Shown here in pieces: positions 38,201-48,454 of a DNA stretch of 64,000 bases. Within the stretch, counting starts at the first letter, position 1. The number at the start of each line of letters is the position of its first letter. The notes beneath the pieces are model-generated. The model made no database searches. It saw only the letters and a program-made list of their open reading frames with translations, and was not told the DNA's origin. Source of the DNA: Tetracentron sinense (taxonomy: Eukaryota > Streptophyta > Magnoliopsida > Trochodendrales > Trochodendraceae); the NCBI GenBank assembly GCA_015143295.1, contig CM026568.1, positions 33,178,441-33,242,440 on the forward strand, read 5' to 3'. Position numbers and translations under genes: made by a program.

Positions 38201-41200
38201 TTCTTTTTTATTTCTTTCCTTTTCCTTCATTCCATTCCCTCTTTTCATCTCCATTCCATGTTCTTGAGGTGGTAAAGAGTCACGATTTGCTCGTAAAGTG
38301 GGTTGGAGCCTTAGTTTGGGGTCGTTATTTTGAGAACTATTTGTGAAGAACGTCATTCTTTAGAGGTACTCTCCGTCTCTTCCTTATTTCAATTATTTCG
38401 CTTTCTTTTGTGTGATTGTGGAGGACGGGATAAGTTGTGGAATGTGAGGTCGAAGATTGACCAATTGTGAAAGCTTTGGAAGTATGGTTTGGGGGTGATT
38501 TTGTGATGTAGAAAATAGTGCAAACCAAGTGTTTGTTGATTTGCTTCTTAGAAGATTGTTGAAAAAAAATGCCCCTAAAAAGAAGAAAACGACCGAGAAA
38601 CAACCCGTAGTGGAACACGAGAAACCTAATGCTTTATTTTGCAGATTGGAATGTGGAACACAAACCACTTTTGACATTGAGTTTTTTCGCCACCATAGGC
38701 CCACTGCCTCCACCATCGAGGAATTAGAGAGGTGGGGTCTTAATGGGTTACTCCGGGCTTCCACCAAGGCGTACCCTTGACTGGTAAGCCTATTTTACCA
38801 GAGCATGATTAAAGGGAATCAGGATGGGGTGTAAGTGCTTTCAGTTGCAGTTGACGGTCTCTCTTTTGATGTGACTGTCGAATCTGTTGCCTTAGCTTTA
38901 GGTTGTCCCATTAGTCCACCACCTGGAGTGGAGTTTGTCCCTTCCCCTGTTGAGAGTCTTGATACCCATGAGATTATCATGACCATGTGTGAGGGTTGGT
39001 ATAATGACAATAAGAAAAAAAAATGTACCCGTCGGGCGCTTCTTCCAACTGATTTATGGTTTGTAGGCTCCGTCTTCAAACTCAATTTATACCCGATTGG
39101 ACAAAGACTGAGCGATGGGACCTTCTTTTGAAATCACTTTATGAGTTCTGGTGTGGGCATTGGATAGATGCTGCAGAATATGTTTGGAAGACCATTAAGA
39201 AATTTTATGATAAGGCCATCAGGTTGAAATCGCCAGGGACACATACTTGGAACCTTTTATTTGGAAATCTAATCACTGAGTCATTAATAGAACAAGGTTA
39301 TGTCCTCAGTGCAAACGAATCTTCTGAACCGCCTTTATCATTTGGGGAGTCTCAGTGGGATAAGAGCTATCAAGCTCTCACAAGGAATATGGGTAAGAGG
39401 ATGCCCGATGACCCGCTACCTGAGGCTGAGATGCTACATGATGAGGCTAATACAGCTCCTCCTCAATCTCCTCCTAAAGAGTATCACCACCAGTCTCCTC
39501 AGTATCAATCTTCCCCACCTCCCCAGTTTAGTGATCAACCAGAGGCGCCAGTATACATGACTCGCCAGGAGTTTGCAGATTACCGGGCTATTTAGGATCA
39601 ACGCTAGGAGGCCCAACAGGATTACCGGGCTATTCATGATCAGAGATCAAAGGCTGAGCAGCAATTTCAGTATGAGTCCATACAGCTCATGCAGCAGCAT
39701 CAAGATTAGGCAGAGCTTTATGATTTCAGAGATCAGGCAGTATAGTGATGGGTCGCAGATGATGCCTTCGGGCCCAAAAGATTCAGCATATGCAGAGCAA
39801 TTTCGACATGTATGAGATGATGCGGGCCATGTTTGATACTCAATTTCATCCTCCTCATCCTCAGTAAGTCGTACCTCCAGTCCTTAGTTAGGATATTATC
39901 TTTCTTGAGTCCGTTGTACAGAGCTTAGCTCCACTCTTTCGACATTTATTTTTTTAGTTTTCTTGAGTTAGTTTGTCACTAGTTTTATCCTCTGCTTCGA
40001 CTGATGATGCTAACTTTCTTTTGATATATATTGACTATTTGCATCTATTTTGTGTGTGGATATTTCTGGTTTTGTACTAAACCTACTAGGTAACATTTGA
40101 ACGAAGTTTTGGGTGATTTTTATACATTCTGGATCTATTTTCACCCCACTTCGCCTTCCGAACTTATGGTTTGCCTATGGTTTCACCAGTCAGGTATTAT
40201 TGCTCTAATCTCTTACTGTGCTTAAATTCTATTTTTACATTGAGGACATTGTAAGCTTTAAGTTTAGTGGGAAATAATAGTCATTATTCTATTTACTATT
40301 TTTGGGTGATTGTGCAACCATGCAATAATGTAAGACATGCAACACTGAATTTACTCAAACTGAACTATTTTGAATTTTAAAGATTGTGATACATATAGGG
40401 GAATCTAATTTTTATTGATAGGGTTAAATTTGAGAACACATGATTTCAAATAAACACAATTTTTAATCCTTGATTGAACTATTAAAGCTGAAAATTTTTC
40501 AATGAGTCATGAATACACTTTGATATATGCACGAGCACTCTAAAATATTGTCTAGTGGGTTTGAAACCAAACTAATTGATTAGTGCTTTGTTAACTCACA
40601 AGAGGTTGGAATTTGGATGACCTAAAAATTGAACATCAACCTTGACTAAACTAGGAAAAAAAAATTGTGATAGAAAAAAATGGGTTACCTAACCAGGTTT
40701 TGCACTTAGTAACCGGCCTCATGCCTCACTAAGCAGAGAGTGTTCGCATCAAACTGTGTGAGCTTGGGAATGGATAAAATAACCTAGTGTGAATAGTTTA
40801 AGTCCGAAGCCTATTTGACTCGAGTTAATAAGTCCTTATAAGTGTCTTTACACCTGGTGCCCTAAAGTCTTTTGGTTTGGGAGACACCTACCTAACACTC
40901 GCTACACAGGTTGTCTAAAATGCTAAATGGACTTCGATTTTGCACAGTCACACTTAAATAGAAAAGAAAAGTGAGTAAAAGTCTTAGGGTTGAGTGTTTA
41001 AATTGAAAGGAAATTCAATGAAAAGTGAGTCGATAGAATAACTATTGAGAAGATAGGTTGAGATCACACATTCAATTATTAGTTCACATTACACATCAAA
41101 GAAAAATTGTGACCAATTGGGTAAGAATTGTGTGAAATTGAGAATGTGGAGAGTTAAAAATTTAACCTTGTTAATAAATTATGGATTATCTTTGCATGTA

Positions 41201-43784
41201 TTGTGATTTTGAAAAGTTTGGAATATATATCAATCATTGTTTTGAAACTTGCATGTTTTACTTGAGCAGATTGTAGAATTACAAGATAAGTACAGATATT
41301 TGTGAGTTGACCACTATAAACCTTCATGAGACTTCATTCGTCCACTAGGGCCACGTAGGGGTTTAAAAGACTTGTTGCATATGCAAAATGCAACCGGGGA
41401 TCCCACGAAAGGGGATGTAGACATAGTTTAGTTTAGTTTTTATTTTATTTTTTATTGCTCGAGGACTAGCAATGTCTAAGTTTGGGGTTGTAATCGGTGC
41501 TAATTATTATACATTTTTGCACTTCAAACTTAACTTGTTAACGACCAATTTTTGGCGCCGTTAATTATTCCATATAGTAATAATTCCGTAGAATAGTACT
41601 AGTAAGGATGTCGAACCTCTGAGGACTGCGCTGGTTTCGTTGCCTAGTTTAGTTTAGTTTTTATTTTATTTTTCATTGCTCGAGGATTAGCAATGTCTAA
41701 GTTTGAGGTTGTGATCGGTGCAAATTATTATACATTTTTGCACTTCAAACTTAACTTGTTAACGACCAATTTTTGGCACCGTTAATTATTCCGTATAGTA
41801 ATAATTCCGTAGAATAGTACTAGTAAGGGTGTCGAACATCTGAGGACTGCGTTGGTTTCGTTGCCTTTTATCAAAATTAATTTTAAACTAATGAGTAACA
41901 AGATTAATTGATTGATTGATTTTAACCTAATTAAACTATCAGATTTTATTTAACCTAATTACTAAGATTTTTTTGTTATATATCAGTTAAGAAAATCTAG
42001 GGTGTTTAAATCCAACACTTAATCTTACTTTGATTTTATTAATCCTCTCGATTTGCAAACATTATAGTGAAAGTGACGACATGTCCTCTCTCAACTGATC
42101 AAGAAAAATAATAGAGATTAAATCTTATACATATCGTATTTTCGGTCGGTAGGGTATTATGATCACTCGTCTTCCCTTAGCATAAAATATATTTAGCTCT
42201 TGAACTATTAAAATCATTGCATAAAACTTATATTAAAATTCTACCAAAAATTAACACAAGTGGGTTCAATTCAAGTGGGTTCAATTCTAATTTCCTAACA
42301 CCTAAGACAATGATAGAAATTCCATTGAAATCAAATTTAAATTCAATAAATCCGGTTGTTAAAACAACCCTCTCATTATGCAATCAATGTCATACAAATA
42401 AGAAATCTAAATAAAAACAATGAACGATACTAGTGTCACCACCACCTTGAGGGAGAGAGTGAAAGAAAAATATGATTTTCCATCAATTACCGGCTGTAAT
42501 TAGGGGGTTACTAGAATTCGTTAAAAGGAGTTCAGCTGTAATAAGCTGTAATTGACAATAAATTCTTAAGTTGTCTGGCACCGATTTATACAGGAAAAAC
42601 ACTGTACGGGATATCGGGTCCAACTTGGTTTATGAAGTGAAGATAATGTAAATATGCAATTAGGTGTCTGCCTCCCATATGCACGTTTTGTCTTTTCTCT
42701 AAGGAAACTGAGCAAGGATCTTTTAGCAGGCAATGTAATAACGTTTTGAAACACCCCTGAAGAATACATCGATGACTTTGATTTCATTTAGGGCTTAATG
42801 GTGGTTATCCTAATTGTTTCTATTATAAATACAATGAAGAGATTGGCAAAGTTGTTTCTGGGGAATCACTTTACACTCCTTGATTTATTTCATTCTCAAA
42901 AGGCCAATTTAGAAATCAAAGTATAAGAATCATTGTGCAAAGATGCATGTATATGTACTTATATAAATGTGTACACATATTACCGGAAATTTTTCGATTA
43001 AAAAAACTGTAAATTTTGAATGAGCTGCTCAAGTAAATAGTCACAAAAGACTATTGGTCCTAGCTGTTAAAAAATAACTTTACAACATGTAGCCAAAACA
43101 CTTCTAGAATCAATTCTCTTTCTTTTGAACAATCAAGATCAATACCAATTTTAGAGCAAACTAATCTATTCACGTAAGCACATAAAAAGAACTGAAAACA
43201 AAACTAACAAACTCATTCAGTAAAAGAAAATTAAGGGGAAAAAACAGTAAAAAGAGAACCTTCAAATGTATCTCCCCGAATGGCTTCCACTGCTTTGCAG
43301 ACCCGCCAAGCCGATTTGCCCAGTTGGCCTTCCTCATATATCTCAAGGAATCCTCTCCAATCACCTTAACACCCTTATCACTAACAGGAGTCATCAAAAT
43401 CTTGTCTGGCCCATGAATCTTATAATACGAAAGAACCCCATCCTCAAGCATGAACCATCGTGATCTCCAACCCTTACCATAATTCACCCACTTATAAAGA
43501 ATCCCTGCTACACTGCCACTTACAACACCATTGCTACAAAAAACCTTCGAATCTCTTCCTTCCGTCACTGTTTCTTCCACCTCATTATTCGCAGCAACAG
43601 ACAGCCCATCCAAATCAGCACCAACTGATGTAACCTGAGCTGAAATACTCTGCTTTGAACCAAATCCAACATTTTTAACAGAATTCTCAAACCCTAACTG
43701 ATATTGGCTCGGAGATTTCCCCACCACAGGGTTACTACGCTCCCGATCGATCGAAACCGGAGCAATGCAGCAGAGAGGATTCAT
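23249..43784 (-). CDS. Oxysterol-binding protein-related protein, PH-domain ORP1/ORP2 class (eight exons)
   Basis: This is a lipid-transfer protein that carries sterols or phosphoinositides between membranes; plant PH-domain ORPs are found at ER or Golgi contacts. Exons: 43784-43260, 33267-32911, 29395-29308, 28657-28179, 26087-25932, 25011-24703, 24432-24088 and 23452-23249. All borders are GT/AG and phases match, giving 820 residues, the usual plant size. The PH domain runs about 91-220 ([20 protein letters not shown]; ends [13 protein letters not shown]). A coiled-coil stretch lies at about 245-294 ([17 protein letters not shown]). An acidic linker with paired Phe-Tyr residues follows at about 320-400 (DFYSIMS; YFDTEDF), like the FFAT-type regions of ORPs. 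The ORD (about 425-800) includes [32 protein letters not shown] and the fingerprint KVSHHPM, split by intron 5. I start at ATG 43784 (MNPLCC); the frame upstream has no better ATG. Intron 1 is about 10 kb and full of retroelement DNA. ORP1A/1C/1D/2A cannot be told apart here. Confidence 0.95.
29745..30960 (+). mobile_element. LINE (L1-type) ORF2 fragment in ORP intron 2
   Basis: On the plus strand, antisense to the ORP gene, the broken frames read [20 protein letters not shown], then [18 protein letters not shown], then [16 protein letters not shown]. This is the zinc-binding reverse-transcriptase-associated (zf-RVT) region at the end of plant LINE ORF2. Upstream, degenerate frames ([14 protein letters not shown]) continue the same domain. 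There are several frameshifts and stops, so the copy is dead and 5'-truncated. It lies between ORP exons 2 and 3. Confidence 0.82.
31270..31830 (+). repeat. AACCCTA-rich (telobox-like) cluster in ORP intron 2
   Basis: More than ten AACCCTA / ACCCTAAA words occur in about 560 bp, including a short tandem of CCCTAAAA at about 31704-31728. The unit is an 8-mer variant of the plant telomere heptamer CCCTAAA. Such words serve as teloboxes in promoters of translation and cycling genes, or are traces of telomere-repeat insertion. No coding frame goes with it. Confidence 0.65.
34689..37887 (-). repeat. Left arm of a ~7-kb inverted duplication
   Basis: This 3.2-kb arm is the reverse complement of 38353-41540. 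Diagnostic pairs are CATCCCCTTTCGTGGGATCC at 34827 against GGATCCCACGAAAGGGGATG at 41398, and the innermost pair around GAGACGGAGAGTACCTCTAA near 37865 against its complement near 38360. Divergence looks like a few per cent with small indels. The broken element protein reads leftward here. Confidence 0.9.
36629..37715 (-). pseudogene. Element protein remnant, left copy
   Basis: The mirror image of the right copy: FVDLL, then [28 protein letters not shown], then a stop after TKAYP, then [20 protein letters not shown] and, after a frameshift, [18 protein letters not shown]. The central [11 protein letters not shown] segment resembles the putative plant transposon protein (Transposase_32-like) domain found in Athila-like elements. 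The same stop after KAYP as in the right copy shows that the frame was already broken when the arms were duplicated. Confidence 0.6.
37888..38352. other. Spacer of the inverted duplication
   Basis: This 465-bp unique segment sits between the two arms. It starts with GTGATCGATGCTAATTGTTA and an LTR-end-like stretch (ATACATTTTTGCATCTCAAA, then CTTAACTTGTTAACCC) that also occurs at 41515 and 41735, and it contains GGCGCCGTTTTG near 38120. A T/C-rich tract follows. Confidence 0.6.
38353..41540 (+). repeat. Right arm of the inverted duplication
   Basis: This is the reverse complement of 34689-37887. The arm carries the better preserved copy of the element protein (38529-39595) reading rightward, away from the centre, and then a non-coding 3' part ending in TTCAAACTTAACTTGTTAAC at about 41540. 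Confidence 0.9.
38529..39595 (+). pseudogene. Element protein remnant, right copy
   Basis: The broken reading order is: [12 protein letters not shown], then [21 protein letters not shown] and a stop, LVSLFYQSM, another stop, then [31 protein letters not shown], and after a frameshift near 39115 [19 protein letters not shown] to FADYRAI and a stop. Region order (basic linker, AYPxLV-FY motif, [11 protein letters not shown], polar Pro/Gln-rich tail) fits the extra plant-transposon ORF of Athila-like Gypsy elements. At least two stops and one frameshift make it non-functional. Confidence 0.62.
41428..41864. repeat. Tandem duplication of ~218 bp at the LTR/PBS junction
   Basis: The stretch from AGTTTTTATTTTATTTTT through ATTGCTCGAGGA, CATTTTTGCACTTCAAAC and TTTTTGGC.CCGTTAATTA to GACTGCG.TGGTTTCGTTGCC occurs twice in direct order (about 41428-41642 and 41643-41864) with only a few differences. 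Confidence 0.85.
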
Positions 43785-44730
43785 CTCAAGAAACAATCAA
43801 TCAATCAAACAAACAAAACGAACAGCAAAAGATCAAGAACAGAACTAGAGAAGCGCGATCAATCTTATCTTATCTCATATCATATCATCGGATTCGCTTA
43901 CGAAATGCTGAAGCTGAAGAATACGGATCTCTCGGAGATCTTAGAGAAACCCTAGATTCGAAAATGCTCGGGTTCGAATCGATCCTCTCTGCGGAGAGAA
44001 ACAACACCCGATCGGAGATCGAGAGGGAGAGACATCCGAAACTTATCGGAAATGACATAAGAACGAAACGATACGCACAGTAAGTAGATCAGACGATCGA
44101 TCTGAGGAGAGAGAAAAGGGAAGAGAAGGACAGTTATAACTCGCTGCTGTTGCAGTTCACAGCAATTAAGCTTGCAGATGGTGATAAAGATGTGTGCTGC
44201 TGCAACAGATCCATTAAATTCGCTGATCAGTGTAAAACAGTGTTGTTTGAAAATATACAATAGTATGAGAGAGTAGTGGGCAATGGGCAGTAGAGGTGCG
44301 TATGTTAAGCTTTGGCGCATTTAATTTACTCCTTTCGATGCCTTTGGTTTGTCTTTTGGTTTCGAACGTAATGATTGTAGAGACAGCTAACATGCGCATT
44401 CGGGTACAAGTAGTGATCGAGTGGGGAAGCATTTGCCCGTTGGGTGATGGCTGGTTCATAACAAACCCAAGATGACGGAAGTGCCCTTCATGATATTTTT
44501 TCCGCGATGGTTTGATGTGTGATTTTTTTTTTTTTTTGGTATGGTTTGATGTGTGATGTCGATTGAGGGTATTTTGGTAGCTCTCTTTTTTTTCTTTTTC
44601 TTTGTTTTTTTTTTTTGGTATGGTTTGATGTGTGATGTCGATTGAGGGTATTTTGGTAGCTTTCTTTTTTTTCTTTTTCTTTGTTTTTTTGAAGACGATA
44701 TCATTTACATGCTGTTAATAACATTATAAC
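43785..44730. other. ORP 5' leader and promoter region
   Basis: Upstream of the ORP ATG on the minus strand the DNA is GC-richer and purine/pyrimidine-skewed to about 44320, as expected for a plant 5' untranslated region, possibly with a leader intron. No open frame here looks coding. The tandem duplication at 44504-44690 lies within this interval. Confidence 0.4.
44504..44690. repeat. Tandem duplication of ~105 bp upstream of ORP
   Basis: GGTATGGTTTGATGTGTGAT, GTCGATTGAGGGTATTTTGG and a T/C-rich run occur twice in direct order. A partial third piece (ATGGTTTGATGTGTGATTTT) precedes them. Confidence 0.9.
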
Positions 44731-44876
44731 ATACACACCTGAGAATAGCCCAGTAGTTGGTGTATCCCCTCGTCCTCCTTAGGAGGGAGGTTCCGGTCCC
44801 GTGCCAGTGGGCTTTGTGATTTCCCACACTTTAGTGAGCAGATCCTGATCCCTAACACCGAACAAAAAAATATATA
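44730..44876 (+). mobile_element. tRNA-derived SINE with 13-bp target duplication
   Basis: Box A TAGCCCAGTAGTTGG (44746-44760) and box B GGTTCCGGTCC (44789-44799) form the internal Pol III promoter. The tail is CCGAACAAAAAAATATAT. The perfect 13-bp repeat AATAACATTATAA flanks the copy at 44717-44729 and 44877-44889, as expected from LINE-driven target-primed insertion. The total of about 147 bp fits plant SINEs. The intact direct repeats and promoter boxes suggest a fairly young copy. It lies upstream of the ORP gene. Confidence 0.88.
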
Positions 44877-45051
44877 AATAACATTATAAAATTAGTTAGT
44901 AGTTAGCGGTAGGGGTGAATCACTTGAAAATCAGAATAGATTTCACGACATGATGTCACACTCCATTAGAGCAAGTGGCGGAGTGTGGGTAACTTCTGTT
45001 AGGAAGGTAGATTTAATGAATTTCAATTTATGTACTTGTATGATTGTCGGG

Positions 45052-45332
45052 GGCCTCGGATTGTCTCTGCCGGCCAGAAAGGGCTTGTCTCGGGCTTCCA
45101 TAGAATAGGTGACAAGTGGTGGAGAAGTCAAAATCATGGGGCACGTGATTTTGACTTCTCTCATTTATTAAGACATATGGCAATAAGTGTGTGAGAATAA
45201 AGGGGAGAGATCAAATGGGGAGAAGTCAAAATCATAGGAAGAAAATGGAATGACTTCTCCCCATTTTTTGGCCAATTGTCGCACAATGTATGGAACCCCG
45301 AGACCAGGTTTCGCCAGAGACAATCCAATGCC
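45052..45332. mobile_element. Mutator-type MITE with 10-bp target duplication
   Basis: TIRs are GGCCTCGGATTGTCTCTG on the left and, inward from the right, GGCATTGGATTGTCTCTG. Flanks GATTGTCGGG (45042-45051) and GATTGTTGGG (45333-45342) match 9 of 10, fitting the 9-11-bp duplications of MULEs. The inner arms GAGAAGTCAAAATCAT and ATGATTTTGAC pair repeatedly. It is about 281 bp and non-coding. The copy at 58550 is the same family. Confidence 0.82.
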
Positions 45333-46262
45333 GATTGTTGGGTGTGATTTAGTTGGTCTCGGGTTTGTAATCCTAGAGAAGAAGGCGGTCTTGCTTTGCA
45401 AATTTTTGGTGATGGGAGTGCTACGGCCATCTTGAGACACACCTGAGCTTTAGCTTCCAGTAAGAAAAACCTTTGAGTTGATTGGATCTACAGTAGGCCC
45501 TCTTATAATTAATATTCTATAATTTAATAATCTCTAATAATTAATAAATTTGTAAGGGACTAACTTGGTTCTGTAGTATATAATTAATAATCTCTTATAC
45601 TTGCTATTTAATAATTTTTTATGAAAGTTCTAGTATATTATTAAATATAAGAGATGTTTTTATACTATATTAATACATAGTTATATTGATCATATAAACA
45701 CTTTATATGGATCATAAAAATTATTTTATATATTTTGGCTAGGTGTATAATAAATTATCATATATAGTATAAAGTTTTGGAGTGCTAGCCTTATACATTT
45801 GTATCTACATGAAGTTTATATAGAAAATACAATACATTCAAAAGAAATTATGAAAAAAAATTTGATGGACCAATATAGTTGTTCTTATATATAATATTCT
45901 CTTATAATTAATATAATTTTTTTCCACCAAGGTTATTAATTACAAGAGGGTCTACTGTATTCAAATCTCTGTCAAACAAAAGAATTTATGGCTGGTGAAA
46001 TCTCTGCAGACTGTTGTGGTCATGGCTTAAGATTCTTAATAGCACGTCAAAGGCAAAAGACATGATTTTCATGCTATCGGTAATGATCTAAAGACTTCTC
46101 TCTGGTTTGATCATTGGCATAGCAGAGTCATTCCCCCCATGATCAATTTGGCCATCGTCTTCAATCCATCCACAATCACCCTTGATCTACCTCAATGTTG
46201 TCTTTGATTGTAAATCAAAGTTGGTTCCCTCCAACTAGATCATCTGATCCTAACAAGATTTA

Positions 46263-46555
46263 GGTGACGTTTGGTAACACTAATCTAAATAGGTGGAGCT
46301 TATTTGAAAGTTGGACTTTAGATTGTTAAGTTGAATGTTAATTGCATGTCTACATCTTTTTGAAGTAGAGATTTAAGATATAAGAATTTCTACTTCAAAA
46401 AGTAGCTCATAACTACTTTTTTAATAAAAGGTAAAATCCTTACTTCAAAAAGATGTAGACATGTCATTAATCGTCAACTTAACAATCTAAAATTCAACTA
46501 ACAATAATTTTCAAATAAGCTCTACCTATTTAGATTAGTGTTACCAAACGTCACC
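46263..46555. mobile_element. PIF/Harbinger (Tourist)-like MITE, TTA target duplication
   Basis: It is nearly a complete foldback. GGTGACGTTTGGTAACACTA at the left is matched by its exact complement at the right, TAGTGTTACCAAACGTCACC, and TTA flanks both sides (46260-46262, 46556-46558). The inner arms (AAAAAGATGTAGACATG and its complement) also pair. At 293 bp with a 3-bp TTA duplication it fits Tourist-like MITEs. A broken relative lies at 54304-54400 inside the CACTA element. Confidence 0.88.
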
Positions 46556-46569
46556 TTAGAATGATCCTC

Positions 46570-47700
46570 CCACTCTCCCCCTTGGATTCTTTCAGATCAA
46601 TTGGAAAATGAAATCATTTGGAAGCCGAACCCCTCAGGTAAATTAATTAGCCTCAAATCTAATTGGGATGCTTCAAGAACAATCAAGTTGCATTTCATGG
46701 CCAAATTATCTCATTTGGTTTTTGCATGAACATTCTCATCCACAACATGATTACTTGGTTAGCTCTTTTGGGTGGTCTCCAAACTCAAGATATTTTGGTT
46801 CATCGTGCAATTCTCAATTACTCTTTTTGTATATTTTGCTAGGCCTCACCGGAAAAAACATCTCTCATTTAATTTTCGAATGCCTACCTAAACAAGTCTG
46901 GAATCACTTCCTTTACCACCGTGATTATAATAACAAAATTGTTTTAGATTGGGAGCAAGAAGTGTCTTGGCCTATTTATACTTTTAAGGAAAAAGACATT
47001 GTCAAACGAATGAATAAAAGTTGTTTTCAATGCTACTATTTATCACTTATGGATGAAGATGAACAACAAAATTTTCAAGAATCAATTCAAGGACCCTCAT
47101 TCAATTATCAAGCTGATTTGAAACGATTCGTGAAACAGGTTTACTTTCTCGATACCAAGTATTTAGGATAATGCTAGAAATAGAGAACTACTATCCACAT
47201 GGGGTCAAAAGGTGGTCTTATTTGTTAAAATTGGCAAACCTTGCTCTTGGACTCCCCTTCATTCTAGTTATTGGGCTTTGAACACAAATGACTCTCTTGG
47301 TGACAATTCAACGGGATTTAGGGGTATCCTTAGGAACCATCCAGGGAGGTGTGTGCTGCTTTTGCATAGGGTTGCAATCTGGAGGCTATTGATTCCCTTG
47401 AATTGAAAACTATTACTCATGGCTTGCAGCTAACTTTGGTTCAATGGTCATGTTCGGTTATATGTCTATGTGGATTCTAAATGGGTTGTGGATAGTCTAA
47501 ATGAGAAATCAAAGCCTCATTGGATATGGATAAATGATTTCCTTGCCACTATAAACCTTCTTCGTTCTTTTGAATATATTATATTCATTTTTCTATGTTT
47601 GGAGAGAGACCAATAGATTGACTGACTAGCTTGCCTGGTACCACATACTATAAGGAATTTAAGGTTTATACAGGTTCTTATGATAACAATGATAGTAGTA
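46570..47700 (+). mobile_element. LINE fragment: zf-RVT and RNase H region, degenerate
   Basis: Broken frames read GKNISHLIFECLPKQVWNHF then DIVKRMNKSCFQCY, the C-terminal zf-RVT domain. They are followed by PCSWTPLHSSYWALNT, DSLGDNSTGFRGILRNH, then VYVDSKWVVDSLN and WIWINDFLATINLLRSFEY, the RNase H fold (WALNTDGS start, VDS motif). At least three frameshifts and several stops are present. The catalytic Asp of the DGS motif is changed to Asn (TNDS). Confidence 0.75.
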
Positions 47701-47734
47701 GTAACACATGTTGCTATTTCAGTGAGAGCTTAGA

Positions 47735-47893
47735 AGCATTTGTCTCTCAATCAATGTATTGTAAGTATTTAAATTTTTCTTTAAGGAGGTTGATCCAAAA
47801 ACTAAAATTAGCATCTCTTTCTCAATCAATGTGTTGTAAGTACTTTTATTTCTTTTCAAGGAGGCTGATCCAAAAACTAAAATTGGAATATGC
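47735..47893. repeat. Tandem duplication, ~80-bp unit
   Basis: TCTCTCAATCAATGT.TTGTAAGTA and AGGAGG.TGATCCAAAAACTA occur twice in direct order with a few substitutions, making the two short open frames there look alike. Confidence 0.85.
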
Positions 47894-48454
47894 TATCTTT
47901 AGTAGCTTGTCTAAACAAGACAGTGGGCATCCCAAGTTACCATACAAGACCTATGGGTAAAAGAAGAAGAACAAACTTAAAATGTTATAGGTATGGTCCT
48001 AATTTTTTTTTTCTTTGGTTAACCATAAAAGCTTTCTTTTTATTTAAAAAAATGATAGGAAAAATTTGTAAAAGCATTACGATTGACTTGGGGGTTCTCC
48101 CTAGGTGTTGTAGGCGAGGAGACTATCACCAATAGTCGGGAGGCGCCACATACCTCCATGCATGCCAACCAAAGCGTTATACACACAAACCAAGGCCTCA
48201 ATTAGCACGCACAAGAACATGTGGCACCTCCCAAGTGAATGTTTGTGGTATCCTCGCCAACAACAGTCAAAGATGATCCTGTGTCTTTCCTATTTGATCA
48301 GAATTGGGGAAGTGGTAATAGAACATTTTGGCCCTGGGAAGCACGACATTTCACATTGACATTGTGACCATTATTGGATCCTCTTTGTCAGCTAAAACCT
48401 AAAGGTTCCGCAACTACTTTTGGCTTGAATTTTTCTTAGGGAAGTGATTTAAAA

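Larger units (their letters stand above)
33470..42418. mobile_element. LTR-retroelement-derived block filling ORP intron 1
   Basis: About 650-bp direct repeats bound the block: 33470-34136 and about 41770-42418 share AATAATTCCGTAGAATAGTA, GTGTCGAAC, TTAACCTAATTA and the end ACAAATAAGAAATCTAAATA. Just before the right repeat, TTTTTGGCGCCG (41549-41560) and TTTTTGGCACCG (about 41771) resemble the Asp-tRNA primer-binding sequence of Athila/Tat Gypsy elements. The middle contains a large inverted duplication carrying broken copies of a protein resembling the putative plant transposon (Transposase_32-like) domain. No reverse transcriptase or integrase is visible, so this is a non-autonomous, rearranged derivative. 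I could not identify a target duplication. Confidence 0.7.

Noticed and set aside
37477-38767. Two 124-codon open frames (37477-37851 plus and 38393-38767 minus) with near-identical products
   Set aside because: They are antisense shadows of the two mirrored element-protein remnants in the palindrome arms.
43960-43980. GGGTTCGAATCGATCC, similar to a tRNA T-loop
   Set aside because: No A box, acceptor stem or anticodon arm at the right spacing; it lies in the ORP leader.
46668-47171. 167-codon open frame as a possible host gene
   Set aside because: It contains the LINE zf-RVT motif (ISHLIFECL) and leads into an RNase H remnant, so it is LINE debris.
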